A stretch of 27,417 nucleotides of DNA from NCBI GenBank assembly GCA_018398765.1, contig JAHBMJ010002621.1:70228-97644 (forward strand), read 5' to 3'. The stretch is from Chromera velia. Taxonomy: Eukaryota; Sar; Chromeraceae. The notes under the pieces are model-generated. The model was not told the DNA's origin. It did not search any database and was given only the letters and a program-made list of their open reading frames with translations. Shown piece by piece: positions 8,542-18,579 of this stretch (its first letter is position 1; every line of letters begins with the position of its first letter). A program made the position numbers and the translations under genes.

Positions 8542-11315
8542 ATGGAGAGTTCCTCCACCATCGTGCTGCTGGTGTTTGGCATTATTTCGGGGTCCGCCTT
8601 CTTGGTGACCAACGATGTGAAGGACCTCATTCCGCCAGTGACACTGACTGCCCTTCGTATCAGCTTTTCCTTTCTCACTCTGACTGTTGTCTTTCTTTTC
8701 TATAAGGTGTGGAGATGCGTTGTCCCTCCAGCCACCCAGTTCGGCCGAGTGCAGGAGTACTCCAATACAAAATGGGTCGAATTCATCAGAGACGTTACCG
8801 TGCTCACCATATTCAACCAGGTCAGAACGGACTGCCAATCGCCTGCGTCGCATGTCGAACTATTTTTTTGTGGTCTCTCTCACCTACTCCATGATACTGT
8901 AGCTCCACTTCAGCACCTGAAATTGAGGCCCTGCGCCCATGCAGCCTGTAGGCGGGATTACACTTCTCCGACTGTGTATGCTGCCACAATGTCTATCGCA
9001 TGAACCCGAAATATGATTTTCTTTCTTTTTGATCCCCTTGTGCGTGCAGGTGTTTCCATACAGTCTCTATCCGATGACGATGATTTTGGGTATGAACGTT
9101 GCGGTTTCCTCCATTCTCTCGGGGTCCACCCCCCTTCTGACGATCATTGTCAGGAAAGTGGCGCTCCACTGCACACTGTTCGACCCGTCCACTGCCGACC
9201 TTCCCCCCCTCGATGACGATCCCTACGCAGTCTTCTACAATCCTAGGAAGGTCACTAGCAGGTCGGGATCCACCACACGGGTAGGGAGTGGGGGGCTAGT
9301 GTCGGAAGGGACAGAGATGGAGGCTAGAGGTTCAACAGAAACACCCAGAGCAAGGCAGGAGGAGGAATGTCGGGGAGAAGGGGGAGGGGAGACTGGCATG
9401 GGAGAGGACGGAGAGGGGGAGGCGGGAGGTTTGGGAACAGTCACGTTGCCTCTTGCAGATGGCAAGTCTGTCTATCTAGAGACTGAGCAAACATCACTGG
9501 GACAGAGTGAAACGAGTGGGTGGAACAGCAGTGCGGCGACTGGCTCGGACATTGGCACAGTATCGGAGAGTGGCCTTGAAAGGCAGAGCCAGTTGCCATC
9601 TGCATCTCCGTTGTTGCCTCTCGCTGGAGAGGGGACGACAAGTAGAAGAGATGCAGGCACAGGGGGGTCATTTGCTGGATCTCCTCGATCTCTTCTCAGC
9701 CTTCCCATTGCAGCCTTCCGTGCTGTGTCCGATTTCACTGCGTCTCGTTGTTTTATTCCGAGTCGTTCGGCCGTTGGACTTGCCATTGGGTTTATGGGGG
9801 TCTTGCTGGTGGCCTCAGACAGTCTGCTTCATATGGGAGGGGGCGGGGGAGGTGAGGGAGACTCAGCAGGTGAGGGTGGAGGAGGAGGAATGTACAATAG
9901 TCTGCTTGCACTGTGCCTCTTTGTGACGGCAACTATATCAAAGTCTTACGCGTCTGTGTGGGCAGAGGCGCGGTTGCTCCACCCGTCTGCTGGATATTCT
10001 CCTCTGGAGATCGCACTTGGGCAGAATGCTGCAGGTCGGTCGGCAGGAAAAGTTGCTTCGGTTTCTCTTATTTAGTACACAAAATCGAATCGACATCATC
10101 GTTTTTGATTTTTTAAAATGCTGTCTTCTGCCATTATTGTTTCCGCTCTGAAGAGTGCGCCTGCTCACCTCAGCTCATCTTCGCTCCTCTCTGCGTCTGT
10201 CACTCTTTCCTTCCGCGAAGACCCATGCACGTTGCTGGCTGCCTCTGCATGATTCTTTCTGCATGTGCGTTCTTGCAGGCGCTGTGTTGGCCTGGGTTGT
10301 GGCCCTCTGCACTGACTATCTTCATGGATTTCAATTGGGAGGCAACCGCTACCCTACACACTTCAAATTCTACCCGTTGTCCCTCTTCCAAGAGACCCCC
10401 CATGCTCTCCCACACGGAGGCGCCGCAGGGGATGCCGTTGGGAGTGGAGGGACAAGTGCAGAAGTGTCCTCCAGTCACGCTCATCGGTCTGTGTGGATTG
10501 GGGTGCTCTATTTGGGTATGCTTGCTTCCGCCGCTTCGTACCTGATGCAGTTCTGGTTGATTGAGAAAATCGGGGCTGTGAATATGCAGCTTGTAAATTA
10601 CATCGTGCCTGCAGTGGGTTTAGTAGAAGGTGTGATGTTGTTGGGCGATTGGGCTGGGAAGGGGTGGGGAACGATTCTGCTTCAGTGCTCTGGACTTACG
10701 TTGATTTTCTTGGGCTTCAAGATGATTCAGTTAAAGAAGACAGAGGGGGACGAGACGGATGGCATGACGGATCCGGATGGGGTCGATGCTTCGTCGTCCC
10801 CTGCCTCTCTTCCCAGAGTGGAGGAAATGGGGGGGAGGCCGCTTGTGACGGGGACAGGAAGTAGCGCAAGGGAAATTGAAATGGGGGCCTTGAATCTTCC
10901 TTTGCCGATTCCCAGTACGGGGGGAGGGGGGATAATTGATCAGAATACTAGTCGGAGTAGTCCTCCAAAGGGGGGACGGGACGAGGTCGGGTATACCCCT
11001 CTGTTAGCAAATTTCAATCCGTCAGCGCAATCAGCCGCAAGCCGAAGAGAGGCTAGTGGTGTGGAGGGTGGTAGAGGAGTGGGTGGGGAAGTGACCGGAA
11101 GCACGGGGGGGGCAGCAGAGCGGACAGGTCGAAGGAAAGAATGGTGGCAGTCCTTGTTGTTTTGGCGAAAGGGGGGGGGGAGTCATGGACAGGGGGAGCA
11201 GATGCTGGGCACTCAAGGAGAAGACGGGGGGTTCGATCATTTTGTCCGTGCGCCTCGAGAGACATTTGACGAGACCCCGCTCTCAGAATTTAGGAGGAGG
11301 GACGAACAGGATTAG
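8542..11315 (+). CDS. Drug/metabolite transporter superfamily protein (EamA-type), three exons
   Basis: Proposed exons 8542-8820, 9050-10034 and 10279-11315 give 766 residues with consistent phase (0, then 1). The first EamA half begins at residue 5 with an SGSAFLVTNDV stretch and PPVTLTALRISF, followed by a helix spanning the first intron (VFPYSLYPMTMILGM and SGSTPLLTIIV). The second half, about residues 374-575, ends in the diagnostic pattern LASAASYLMQFW, KIGAVNMQLVNYIVPAVG, VMLLGDW and a last helix LTLIFLGF. The family has about ten membrane helices and moves small metabolites, amino acids, sugars or nucleotide-sugars; the substrate cannot be read here. Unusual are a roughly 195-residue Gly/Ser/Glu-rich insert (about 135-330), a poly-Gly linker and a 190-residue polar tail. 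The start is the first in-frame ATG; an upstream exon is possible. Confidence 0.85.
8821..9049 (+). other. Intron 1 of the EamA transporter gene (phase 0)
   Basis: Donor CAG|GTCAGA and acceptor TGCGTGCAG. Removing these 229 bases joins two parts of one membrane helix in frame. The exon 1 frame runs on into the intron as meaningless sequence, which supports splicing. Confidence 0.85.
10035..10278 (+). other. Intron 2 of the EamA transporter gene (phase 1)
   Basis: Donor GCAG|GTCGGT and acceptor TTCTTGCAG. Splicing rebuilds a Gly codon and joins LGQNAA to AVLAWVV, which continues a predicted membrane helix. A stop at 10073 in the unspliced frame confirms that splicing is needed. Confidence 0.85.
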
Positions 11316-11838
11316 TCCGACTCGATTGAATTAAAAAGGAAGGATGAGCAGCTCTGGCATGCAAAACACATGTCGTCTTGCCGTCTACAGAGTTGCATCA
11401 GCCAAAAAAAATGGATGAAAATCAAAACGATTAAATGTACTTTATTCTGCAAACATGTTTGTACTTATTCACTACTTATACAGTAAAGTTGAGTGAACTT
11501 CAAGCCTAGAGTATAAAATCCACGTTCATCTCATGATGATAAATTAATCAGCTAATTAATGACTCCATATAATGAGTCAACTACTATACTGACAATTAGT
11601 TAACTGATTATAATTATTACTTTTCAAATGTGTAACATCTTAATCTGAATTAACAAAAAGCGAACCAGCGTTACCCTATAGCTGTAGATGCATGACTAAG
11701 ATTTAATAAAAGTTTAAGCTAGGATCCTTTTTATGATCATGAACGGCATTGAACGCCTTCTCATTTAAAAATGAAAAACCGCTCGATCTTCTTGCTTCCT
11801 GCAAAGGATATTGAAAGCTGACACTCCGCAAACGTCTG
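11316..11838. other. AT-rich intergenic stretch, no gene
   Basis: Downstream flank of the EamA gene, AT-rich and without a credible frame on either strand. The gene's 3' UTR and polyadenylation site should lie in its first part, but I see no decisive signal. Confidence 0.5.
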
Positions 11839-12149
11839 ACAGGATGCCTAGGCGTCGGCTAAAGAAAAAAAAAAAAAATGCCCCAAACCCTTTATTTTTT
11901 TTCTTTTTTTTTTTCTTTTTCAGTCAAACAACTGTTGTTCATATACAGGAACTATACTGTGTCACAATGAGAATTTCTAGAACATTTTATGTCACAATGA
12001 TTTATGACACAATAATTGTGATTTTAAGAACTTTTGACTTATTTAATTAAATCACACTTATATGTGAAAAAAATGGTTGTAGATTGCGTGTTTACGGTGT
12101 TTATAGCGCGCTTTGATACGCGCCGTGGGGTACATATTTCATATGTCGT

Positions 12150-12845
12150 TTATGAGCGTGAGTGAGTGAGTGAGTAAGTGAGTGAGTGAGGTACTAAGTG
12201 AGTGATTGAGTGACTCATTGAGTGAGTGAGTGAGTGAATGAGTGAGTGAGTGAGTGAATGAGTAAGTCAGATGAGTGAATGAGTGAGTGAATAAGTGAGT
12301 GCATGAGTGAGTGAGTGAGTGAGTAAGTGAATGAGTGAGGTACTAAGTGAGTGATTGAGTAACTCATTGAGTGAGTGAGTGAATGAGTGAGTGAGTGAGT
12401 GAATGAGTAAGTCAGATGAGTGAGTGAGTGAGTGAATGAGTGAGTGCATGAGTGAGTGAGTGAGTGAGTAAGTGAATGAGTGAGGTACTAAGTGAGTGAT
12501 TGAGTGAGTGATTGAGTGAGTGAGTAAGTGACCGAGTGACTGAGTCAGTAAGTCAGATGAGTGAGTGAGTGAGTGAGTGAGTGGGTGAGTGAGTGAGTAA
12601 GTGAATGAATGAATGAATGAGTGAGTGAGTGAGTGAGTGAGAGAGTGAGTGATTGAGTGAGTGAGTGAGTGAGTGAGCAAGTAATTATAAGTGAGTGAGT
12701 GAATGAGGAAGTCAGTAAGGTGAGTGAGGTATAAGTGAGGTCACTGTCAGTGAGGTGACTCAGAGGTGAGTGAGTGAATGAGTGAGGTAAGTGACTAGGC
12801 GAGTGATCGACTGAGTAAGGTGAGTGCTAGGATGAATGAATGAAT
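12150..12845. repeat. GAGT tetranucleotide satellite with a roughly 147-bp higher-order period
   Basis: About 700 bp of GAGT/GTGA repeats with AATG and AAGT variants. A longer unit marked by GTACTAAGTGAGTGATTGAG appears at 12191, 12340 and 12485, spaced 149 and 145 bp, so segments larger than the tetramer were duplicated. Open frames of Thr-His-Ser-Leu on the minus strand are repeat artefacts. Confidence 0.9.
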
Positions 12846-13278
12846 GTAAAAAAACAGTCTAAATTTTAACGACAGTAAAGACTTTAAGTCACTTTGAAAC
12901 TTTAGGGTCTGACACTTAATCTCTATAAAAGATCGTAAGAGAAACCTCCCTGAACCTAAGTGTCACTTAAAAAAATATAATCAAGATGATCTCTATCTGC
13001 GGTATCGTTTTTCAAGAGACCGTCCACGCTTGTAGCATAGGCGTTTAAGACACCGTCCAGATATGCGGCTTTGGCTTTCAAGACATCGTAAATAATCTGC
13101 GCCTGCGGCACGGACTTTCAAGCTTATGCACAAATACGGCTTAAACTTTCAAGTGGTGGTTAGGTTCAAGGAGGTCGTAAAAGATTGTCTAAATGCTAGT
13201 CTAAATACCTTGATAAATGCCTTGACGTTGTTTTTTTGTCTAATAATTCCATCACACTTAAGTTATTCTAACTATTTC
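12846..13278. other. AT-rich element interior, no gene
   Basis: Lies between the GAGT array and the nested hAT-like insertion, inside the larger inverted-repeat element. No recognisable coding sequence. CACACTTA motifs occur on either side of the array (12052 and 13254), which may mark the sequence into which the array expanded. Confidence 0.4.
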
Positions 13279-13286
13279 ATCACACC
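13279..13286. repeat. Left target-site duplication of the hAT-like element
   Basis: ATCACACC, identical to 14269-14276 on the other side of the element. Confidence 0.8.
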
Positions 13287-14268
13287 CAGGGTTGCTTTTC
13301 TGGTCGGTCACAGGTCTAGTCTACCGGTAATTGCCGGTAACCGGTAATGGTCTCAGTCTGCCTTCCTTTTACCAATAAAAAAAATGATAAAAATTATGAT
13401 CCCCCCCAAAAAAATTTCGCCTGCAGCGCCAAGCTTTAAAAACATGTTTTTAAGTGTTTATTGGCATTTGAAAAGCCTATTCACACACAAAAAAAAATTT
13501 AAAAAAATATTTAAAAAATATAAATTTTTAACTGCTTTACCCCTATAAGTAGCAAAAAGTTCTAACAGCTCTATGACAGCGTCTGTCCAACAACTACTCT
13601 CTTTTTTGACTTTGCTTCATCTCTCACTGTTCTGCTTCTCTGTATATCAGGCCTTGACCATTGTTAAAAAGCGATCAAAGTAAAAGACGGAAAAAGTCTA
13701 CTTCTTTTTGAAAAACGAGGAGATGGTAAGCCTGCAGTTCTGTACTTATGCAGCCCCTGCCCGGTTTGCTAAGGGGGGAGGAGTAAGAAGAACATTGCCT
13801 TCTCGAGCTCCCCCCGTGGTGCAGCTGGGTCTAAGGCTGGGTGGTCTCGGACAGAAAGAGGAAAGGGCAGATGCGGCTGCTGCACCACGGCTGTAAAAAG
13901 AAGCTGGAGCGACCGGCGCCTGAGGAGACCGAACACTAGCAGAGGCTGGGGCAGAGGGGGGGAGAATACAAATCATGGCTCTTCCTCTTCCTCTTCATCC
14001 CCTTCCCCCCCTTCCTCCTCTTCCTCCCCACTCTTTTCCCTCTCCTGCTCTGCCTCCTCATCCTTTCCCTTCTCCCCCTCTTCTTCCTCCTCGTTCTTGC
14101 CCTAAAGTGATTGATTGATTGACCTATAACTTAGGACTTAGGTTATTAAAAAGTGTTAGTGACTGTTAGAATTCTGCCAAGTCTTTGCCAACTGCCAGCA
14201 AACTCTGCCGGTAATTACCAGTTACCGGTAATGAAACTTGTCTACTGCCGAAAAAATTGGCAACCCTG
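13287..14268. mobile_element. hAT-like non-autonomous transposon (982 bp) with exact 8-bp target duplication
   Basis: The left end CAGGGTTGC (13287-13295) and right end GCAACCCTG (14260-14268) are perfect 9-bp terminal inverted repeats, flanked by identical 8-mers ATCACACC at 13279-13286 and 14269-14276. An 8-bp target duplication with CAGGG termini is typical of the hAT superfamily. Subterminal CCGGTAA motifs lie at both ends (13324, 13334 and 13341 on the left; 14208 and 14225 on the right) and may be transposase-binding sites. The interior has no transposase; it holds a purine/pyrimidine-biased stretch (13970-14102) that would read as an acidic Glu-rich segment on the minus strand, perhaps a captured fragment. 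Confidence 0.82.
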
Positions 14269-14276
14269 ATCACACC
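14269..14276. repeat. Right target-site duplication of the hAT-like element
   Basis: ATCACACC, directly after the GCAACCCTG terminus. Confidence 0.8.
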
Positions 14277-14366
14277 TATTGTGACACAATTATTTGTGTC
14301 ACCAGTACCAGTGTATAAGGTATTGTGTCACAATTTGAATTGTATCACACTATAGTTTCAGTGTAG

Positions 14367-14430
14367 TTGTTTAAGTGTTGCACAAGTGTTGATCAGGTGT
14401 TGCACAACTGTTGTGAAGTGTTGTTTGGGG
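14367..14430. repeat. 11-bp phased TGTTG repeat, locus 1
   Basis: Successive units of the form GTGTTGNNNNN, about 11 bp apart, run through this stretch, near the right end of the inverted-repeat element. Comparable series lie at about 16046-16105, 16725-16790 and 26331-26405. Confidence 0.6.
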
Positions 14431-14525
14431 TTAAAAAGAAAAAAAGAAAGGAAAAAAAAAAAATCTCCTCCGATTGCTTATTCTTTTTTCTTTTTTTTTT
14501 CTTTAGCCGACGTCTAACAGGGTGC

Positions 14526-16040
14526 ATGGAAGTCAGAAAATATAGTTGATCAATGTGATTTCAATCTAGACAGCCACTACAAAAAAAAAAAAATAATAAA
14601 TGTCAAAATCTCATTTTTAGTTTTCTTTTTTTTTTTTGGAAAGCTCTGTATATGTATGATTATGTCGCACGCTGTGGCCAGCGGCCCGTGGGCACTCAAT
14701 CAAGTCCTCGTCGCAGGACCTCCGCGCGCCGTGTGCCACGCATACATGCAAACCGGCCGGTTGTATGCATATGTCCTCAGCCGGCAACTTCGCTTAAATT
14801 CAGTTGAACGCCTGCAGCGGTTTATCTGACTTTACGGCCTTTTTATCTCAAACAACACCAGTTTCGATCTAGCAGCCTACTGTAAGCTGCTTAGCGCGCC
14901 AAGCCATCTGTTTTACTATATACTTTTACTTGAGGCTGCCTTCACGTTCAAAAGGATAGAAAGGTTTTTCAGCGGCCTCGGAATTCATAAGGTCAAAAAG
15001 GGGGTTGACAAGCGATCAAGCTTCAGATTTCCAATTCAGAACCATTTGAATTAAAGTTCCATCTACAAGCGCTTATGATTTCTCTTACTATTCTCTGTTA
15101 TCTTCCCCACTAGCTTCTTTGTTTTTTCATGCCCCTCATCGGAGATTCTCCTCCTCCAAGACAATGTCATAAAGAAGGAGGAAGGAAACAAAAATCGAGT
15201 TATAGGAAAAATGATTAATGAATATTAATGATAACGCAGCGAAGAGTTGGCAAGGAATCAGATGACACATTCTTCTCACCAGCGTGTCTTTTCTTCCCCG
15301 GACTGGGTCCTTCATGTCCTTGGGAGCGGGAGGCGCAGGGGGAGGGGCTGGGGGCGGTCAGGGGCATGACGGCATCTTATATGTAAATCTGGGCGGGGGG
15401 CTAGACGGGGGCCCGGGTAGGTAGGGGAGCGACTTAGGGAAGGGAAGAAGGGCAGTGTCTGTTGTATTTCACTGGGTACTAGACTGGGTGCACTGGCTCT
15501 CTTATATCTCTCTTTCTTTTGTATGTTTATTGTTGCCCGTTTCTTAACTTAACCTAGGCTAAAACCTCGAATTTGATACGTCATTGACTCTCGGGCTGAC
15601 TTAAAGACTAAGTGAAATCATATTAGTGTTGATCTAGGTATTGACTTCATTTTTTTTTATCAGCATGAACACGTTTAGAAACAAAAAAAAAAAACTAAAT
15701 GGGGTAAATGTTTTTTTTTTTTTTTGGTATTAGTCGCCTAGATTTCGATGCAATTTACAGAATTAGAGGACTTGAACTACGAATTCACCGAATATGACCA
15801 AATTTTATAAGATATTAGCTAGGTGTAATCTGTAAAGTTTTCAAGTGAAATAAAGTTTAAAGTCTGGTTTGAGTCTATAGACACTAAAATATCGCTTTTG
15901 AAACGTACTTTAAAATTTTTCTAACATATATTGAAAAATGTTTTAAAAGGCTAAACAATCCTAAACACTTTACGCTCCACACTCAGTGTAAAAAGACATT
16001 TAAAAAATATTGGAGTCACTTTTTTTTTTATAGATCGTGA
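14526..16040. other. Intergenic stretch, no recognisable gene
   Basis: Contains homopolymer A/T runs, a near-palindromic segment around 14746-14770 centred on AACCGGCCGGTT, a G-rich patch (15328-15365 and 15390-15430) with several runs of three or more G that could form quadruplexes, and AT-rich sequence to 16030. No frame resembles a known protein. Confidence 0.45.
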
Positions 16041-16147
16041 CAAACAACGGTTGTTTAAGTGTTGCCAAACTGTTGCAAGGATGTTGTCCACATGTTACAA
16101 AGAGTATCAAAAAGTATTACATAAAGAACAGCAGTTATTAAGGTGTT

Positions 16148-16680
16148 GTGGGGAGGGCGCCGTTCAGAAGAAGAGTGTTCAAGAAAACTTTTAAGCCCAG
16201 GAAGGTATGTACCTGGAAGCTCGTTAGATGAAACAGTGCTAGCACAGAGATACGGAGTGATCACAAAAAGAAAGGGAGGAACGGAAAGAAGAAAAGAAGA
16301 ATACAAGACCATCCTGGAAGCAATGCAAGCAGAAAGACAGCTGAGGCGAGCCGAGGGAGGGAAAAGGAGAAATTGCTAAGAGAAGAATGGAGAGAGGGCG
16401 TGCACAAAGCCAATTAAAGTGTCCTTTTCCTGTGTCATTAGATTGATTTTTGGAGTAGTCCCTTCTGAGCAGCCCATAGACCAAAGTATGCAAAGCGCAG
16501 ACAGATTGTTGTTTATTATCTAGCGGCCTGGGAAACCAGGCGGGCCACGGGGTGTGGTCTGAGCCTCAGCGATGAGGTACACCCCCCTGCCGTTTGCGGG
16601 GGCGACCTCTATAAGATAAAACGGTGACAGTGCTCTAGGACACCACTAATCACTTATCACTTACTTATCACTTATCACTT
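16148..16680 (+). mobile_element. 5'-truncated LINE insertion flanked by 42-bp direct repeats
   Basis: The translated start (PGRYVPG, LAQRYGVITKR, EEYKTI) aligns with the C-terminal end of the LINE frame at 17162-18010 (PGRYEHIEG, LAARHAGITGR, NEYEKTI), so this is a second copy of a related family, cut off at its 5' end. It ends in a structured 3' UTR (16521-16603) and a tail of ACTTATC-like repeats (about 16648-16685). The flanks 16106-16147 and 16681-16722 match at 39 of 42 positions, like a long target-site duplication made by target-primed reverse transcription. The repeat could instead predate the insertion, because similar sequence recurs further right. Confidence 0.62.
16521..16603 (+). 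other. Structured RNA in LINE 3' UTR, copy 1
   Basis: After AGCGGCC there is a 5-bp stem CCTGG/CCAGG (16527-16531/16536-16540) with a GAAA tetraloop. A 7-bp stem follows (16549-16555 with 16579-16585) enclosing an internal loop GGTCTGAG and an inner stem CCTCA/TGAGG (16564-16568/16573-16577) with a GCGA tetraloop. Two GNRA loops in one short region are unusual by chance. The same plan with different stem sequences occurs at 18031-18108. A run of C at 16582-16587 can also pair with G at 16598-16602, an alternative fold. Confidence 0.6.
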
Positions 16681-17047
16681 ATCAAAGAGTGTTACATAAA
16701 GAACAACAGTTATTAAGGTGTTATTAAGGTGTTGCTGGAGTGTTGTTCACATGTTGTAAAGAATGTTGTACAATGTTACTTAAAAAACAACAGTTATTGT
16801 GCCGATATATAAAAAAATAAAACGAATACCAATCCTCACATATCTGAGAGAAGGGGTAGAGAATGAAATGGGGGGGGGAGAGGAATGCATCCTTTTCATC
16901 TTTTCCCTCATCTGAAACAATGTGCACAGGCATTCTACACAGACAGATCGAGGAATACACCCTTTTGTAAAAGAAAGACTAAAAGGAAGCACAAGGCAGA
17001 GAGGAACACAGGTAGTCAACGAGAGAGTGGACGGGATAGAGAGATAG

Positions 17048-18010
17048 CTGCTGAAGAGAACAAAAAATGAGCTAGACGAGAAAAAGAGAGAGGCGTTTGC
17101 ACATAGAATAGAAAGAAACATAAGAGAAAAGAGCAGTCAGGAGAAGGCAGAACTGACAGGAGTGATGATAGCTGACGTATACAGAAAGATCTCAAACGGA
17201 AACCGTCTCCACCTTTCTTTGTTTGAAGAGAGAGCAGGTAGAAAGGTTGGCTCGACAATGAAAATAGATAGAGAGAGAATAGGGAGAGCCCCTTTTTGCT
17301 ATACGAGAGTGGCACCACGATCGGAACATAGGAAGAGAGTAGCATACAGGGTGGGAGACAGGGCTGTAGCTACGACTCAAGAAAAAATTCTGGTAAGGGA
17401 GGGAGAGAAGGTGCCGTTACAGAAAAGGACGTACCAGTTCTGTCGAGGGTGGTTAGGAAATTTAATCGAGGTGGTGGAAGATGAAATCCATCTGGTGACA
17501 GAAAGTCCTGTTTTTGACAGAGAGAAAGCAGAGATGTTCAGGAAGATAGAAGAAAAATGGGACAGCAAGATGGAAGAAAGAGCCAGAAAGGCAGCTACAG
17601 AAAGAGAAAGGCTCAACAGAGAAGAGGGAAAAAGAGACAACTCGACGCTTTTCTGCTGTCTGTTGAATGAATGTCATGCCGGAGTCGATGAGTTTTTGGG
17701 ATGGGCGTCATTCAGACGGAGGGTGTTTAAGGAGTGTCCAGGACGGTACGAACACATAGAGGGAGGCGCTCTGGCGGCCAGACATGCAGGAATCACCGGA
17801 AGGCAGCGGGCGATTGAGAGACTAATAAACGAATATGAGAAGACAATTGATAACTTAGAGACGACCGAAGGAGCATTAGGGTGGGGAAGGAGGAAGCCGC
17901 AGAAGAAGATTGATAAAGCGAACAAAAAGAGTGAGGAAGCCCAAATCGCATGCCGTTTCAGATCGATTTTCAGGCTCGAAAGCCAACATGGATCCAGAGC
18001 CATGGCTTGA
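17048..18010 (+). pseudogene. LINE ORF2 C-terminal fragment with a degenerate zinc knuckle
   Basis: Open from 17048 with the stop at 18010. The stretch QFCRGW, then a VEDEIHLVTESP motif about 15 residues later, has the layout of the CCHC knuckle found after reverse transcriptase in L1/Jockey-type LINEs (normally C-x2-C, then EDEEH and ECP), but the second and last Cys are missing, so the knuckle is degenerate. After it come a basic coiled-coil-like region (about 17540-17640) and a block FRRRVFKECPGRYEHIEGG that recurs in the copy at 16148. No reverse transcriptase domain and no convincing start; the copy is dead unless upstream parts were missed. Confidence 0.6.
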
Positions 18011-18030
18011 ACAACAAACAATCATGCAGC

Positions 18031-18108
18031 AGCGGCCAGGGCAACAGACTCTGGCGGGCCCCGAAGGCAGGGTCTGATACCTCAGCTTAGACTGGGGAAC
18101 GCCCTGCC
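18031..18108 (+). other. Structured RNA in LINE 3' UTR, copy 2
   Basis: Starts 20 bases after the ORF stop. It shares AGCGGCC and GGCGGGCC with copy 1 around a first hairpin. The outer stem is GGCAGGG/CCCTGCC (18066-18072/18102-18108), unlike copy 1 in sequence but equal in length (7 bp). The internal loop keeps TCTGA, and the inner stem CTCAG/CTGGG (18081-18085/18092-18096) pairs with one G-U. The outer stem differs at several positions while pairing is retained, which is the mark of a conserved RNA fold. Confidence 0.6.
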
Positions 18109-18195
18109 CTGCTAGCTCTGGCGACAGATAGATATAGCAGGAAGGCCCTAGGGCGGAACATATTAATCAATCAATCAATCAGTATCAGCACCGTT

Positions 18196-18197
<2 letters not shown>

Positions 18198-18230
<33 letters not shown>
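18198..18230. repeat. AT dinucleotide microsatellite
   Basis: About 15 TA/AT units followed by a T run, lying between two LINE 3' ends. Confidence 0.9.
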
Positions 18231-18239
<9 letters not shown>

Positions 18240-18284
18240 TTAGGAATGCAGAGCCTAGCCTAAACAATTTAGTAAACAACACAT

Positions 18285-18339
18285 CTAGACATAGCGGGAA
18301 GGCCCTAGGGCGGAACATATCAATCAATCAATCAATCAA
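18285..18339 (+). mobile_element. Extremely truncated LINE 3' end (third copy)
   Basis: About 55 bases nearly identical to 18127-18181 (a block with GGAAGGCCCTAGGGCGGAAC followed by a TCAA tail). Only the 3' terminus and tail are present, as expected for a very short reverse-transcription event. It could also be a segmental duplication. Confidence 0.6.
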
Positions 18340-18560
18340 AATCAATCTAATCACTAATGTGTTCAAGCTTTTTATTCTTAAAATTTTAAAACCAAAGAAG
18401 TTTTAAAGTCTAAAGTCTAGCTGTGGTCAGACTTTATTTTAAAAATAACTTTACAAATCACACCTAGGATATTAGCGACTTAGAGGAATTAATCTATACC
18501 AGAGTTTTATTTGGATTAATTGTCAATTTTTAATCCGATTTTAAATTTCTCAATTGGAAA
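18340..18560. other. AT-rich spacer, no gene
   Basis: Short AT-rich linker between the LINE cluster and the polypyrimidine block. Nothing else seen. Confidence 0.5.
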
Positions 18561-18579
18561 TCACATGTCTCATAGTTTC

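Larger units (their letters stand above)
11848..14516. mobile_element. 2.67-kb terminal-inverted-repeat DNA element (non-autonomous)
   Basis: The ends are inverted repeats: TAGGCGTCGGCTAAAG at 11849-11864 and, on the other strand, TAGACGTCGGCTAAAG ending at 14516 (15 of 16 match), each continuing into a long A/T run. The flanks carry a near-duplicate 9-mer, ACAGGATGC (11839-11847) and ACAGGGTGC (14517-14525), like a 9-bp target duplication. Inside both ends lie TGTGTCACAAT-type motifs in inverted orientation. The body contains the GAGT satellite and the nested hAT-like element; no transposase is seen. A 9-bp duplication fits Mutator-like elements, but the superfamily is inference. One base between the left duplication and the repeat (11848) is unexplained. 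Confidence 0.6.
16822..18181 (+). mobile_element. LINE 3' portion with coding remnant, structured 3' UTR and TCAA tail
   Basis: A recognisable LINE piece that runs from upstream coding debris (from about 16822, broken by a frame change near the G run at 16870-16879) through the frame ending at 18010, a structured 3' UTR (18031-18108) and a (TCAA)n tail at about 18164-18180. The 5' end and any target duplication were not found. It sits just downstream of the related truncated copy at 16148-16680. Tails of short tandem repeats replace poly(A) in several LINE clades, which fits this picture. Confidence 0.6.

Noticed and set aside
15328-15430. G-quadruplex-rich regulatory element
   Set aside because: G runs are present but no gene or promoter is recognisable nearby, so no role can be supported.
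18070-18105. Hammerhead ribozyme resemblance (CTGATAC, stem, GAAC)
   Set aside because: The required CTGATGA and GAAA core strings are not present, and copy 1 lacks even this partial match.
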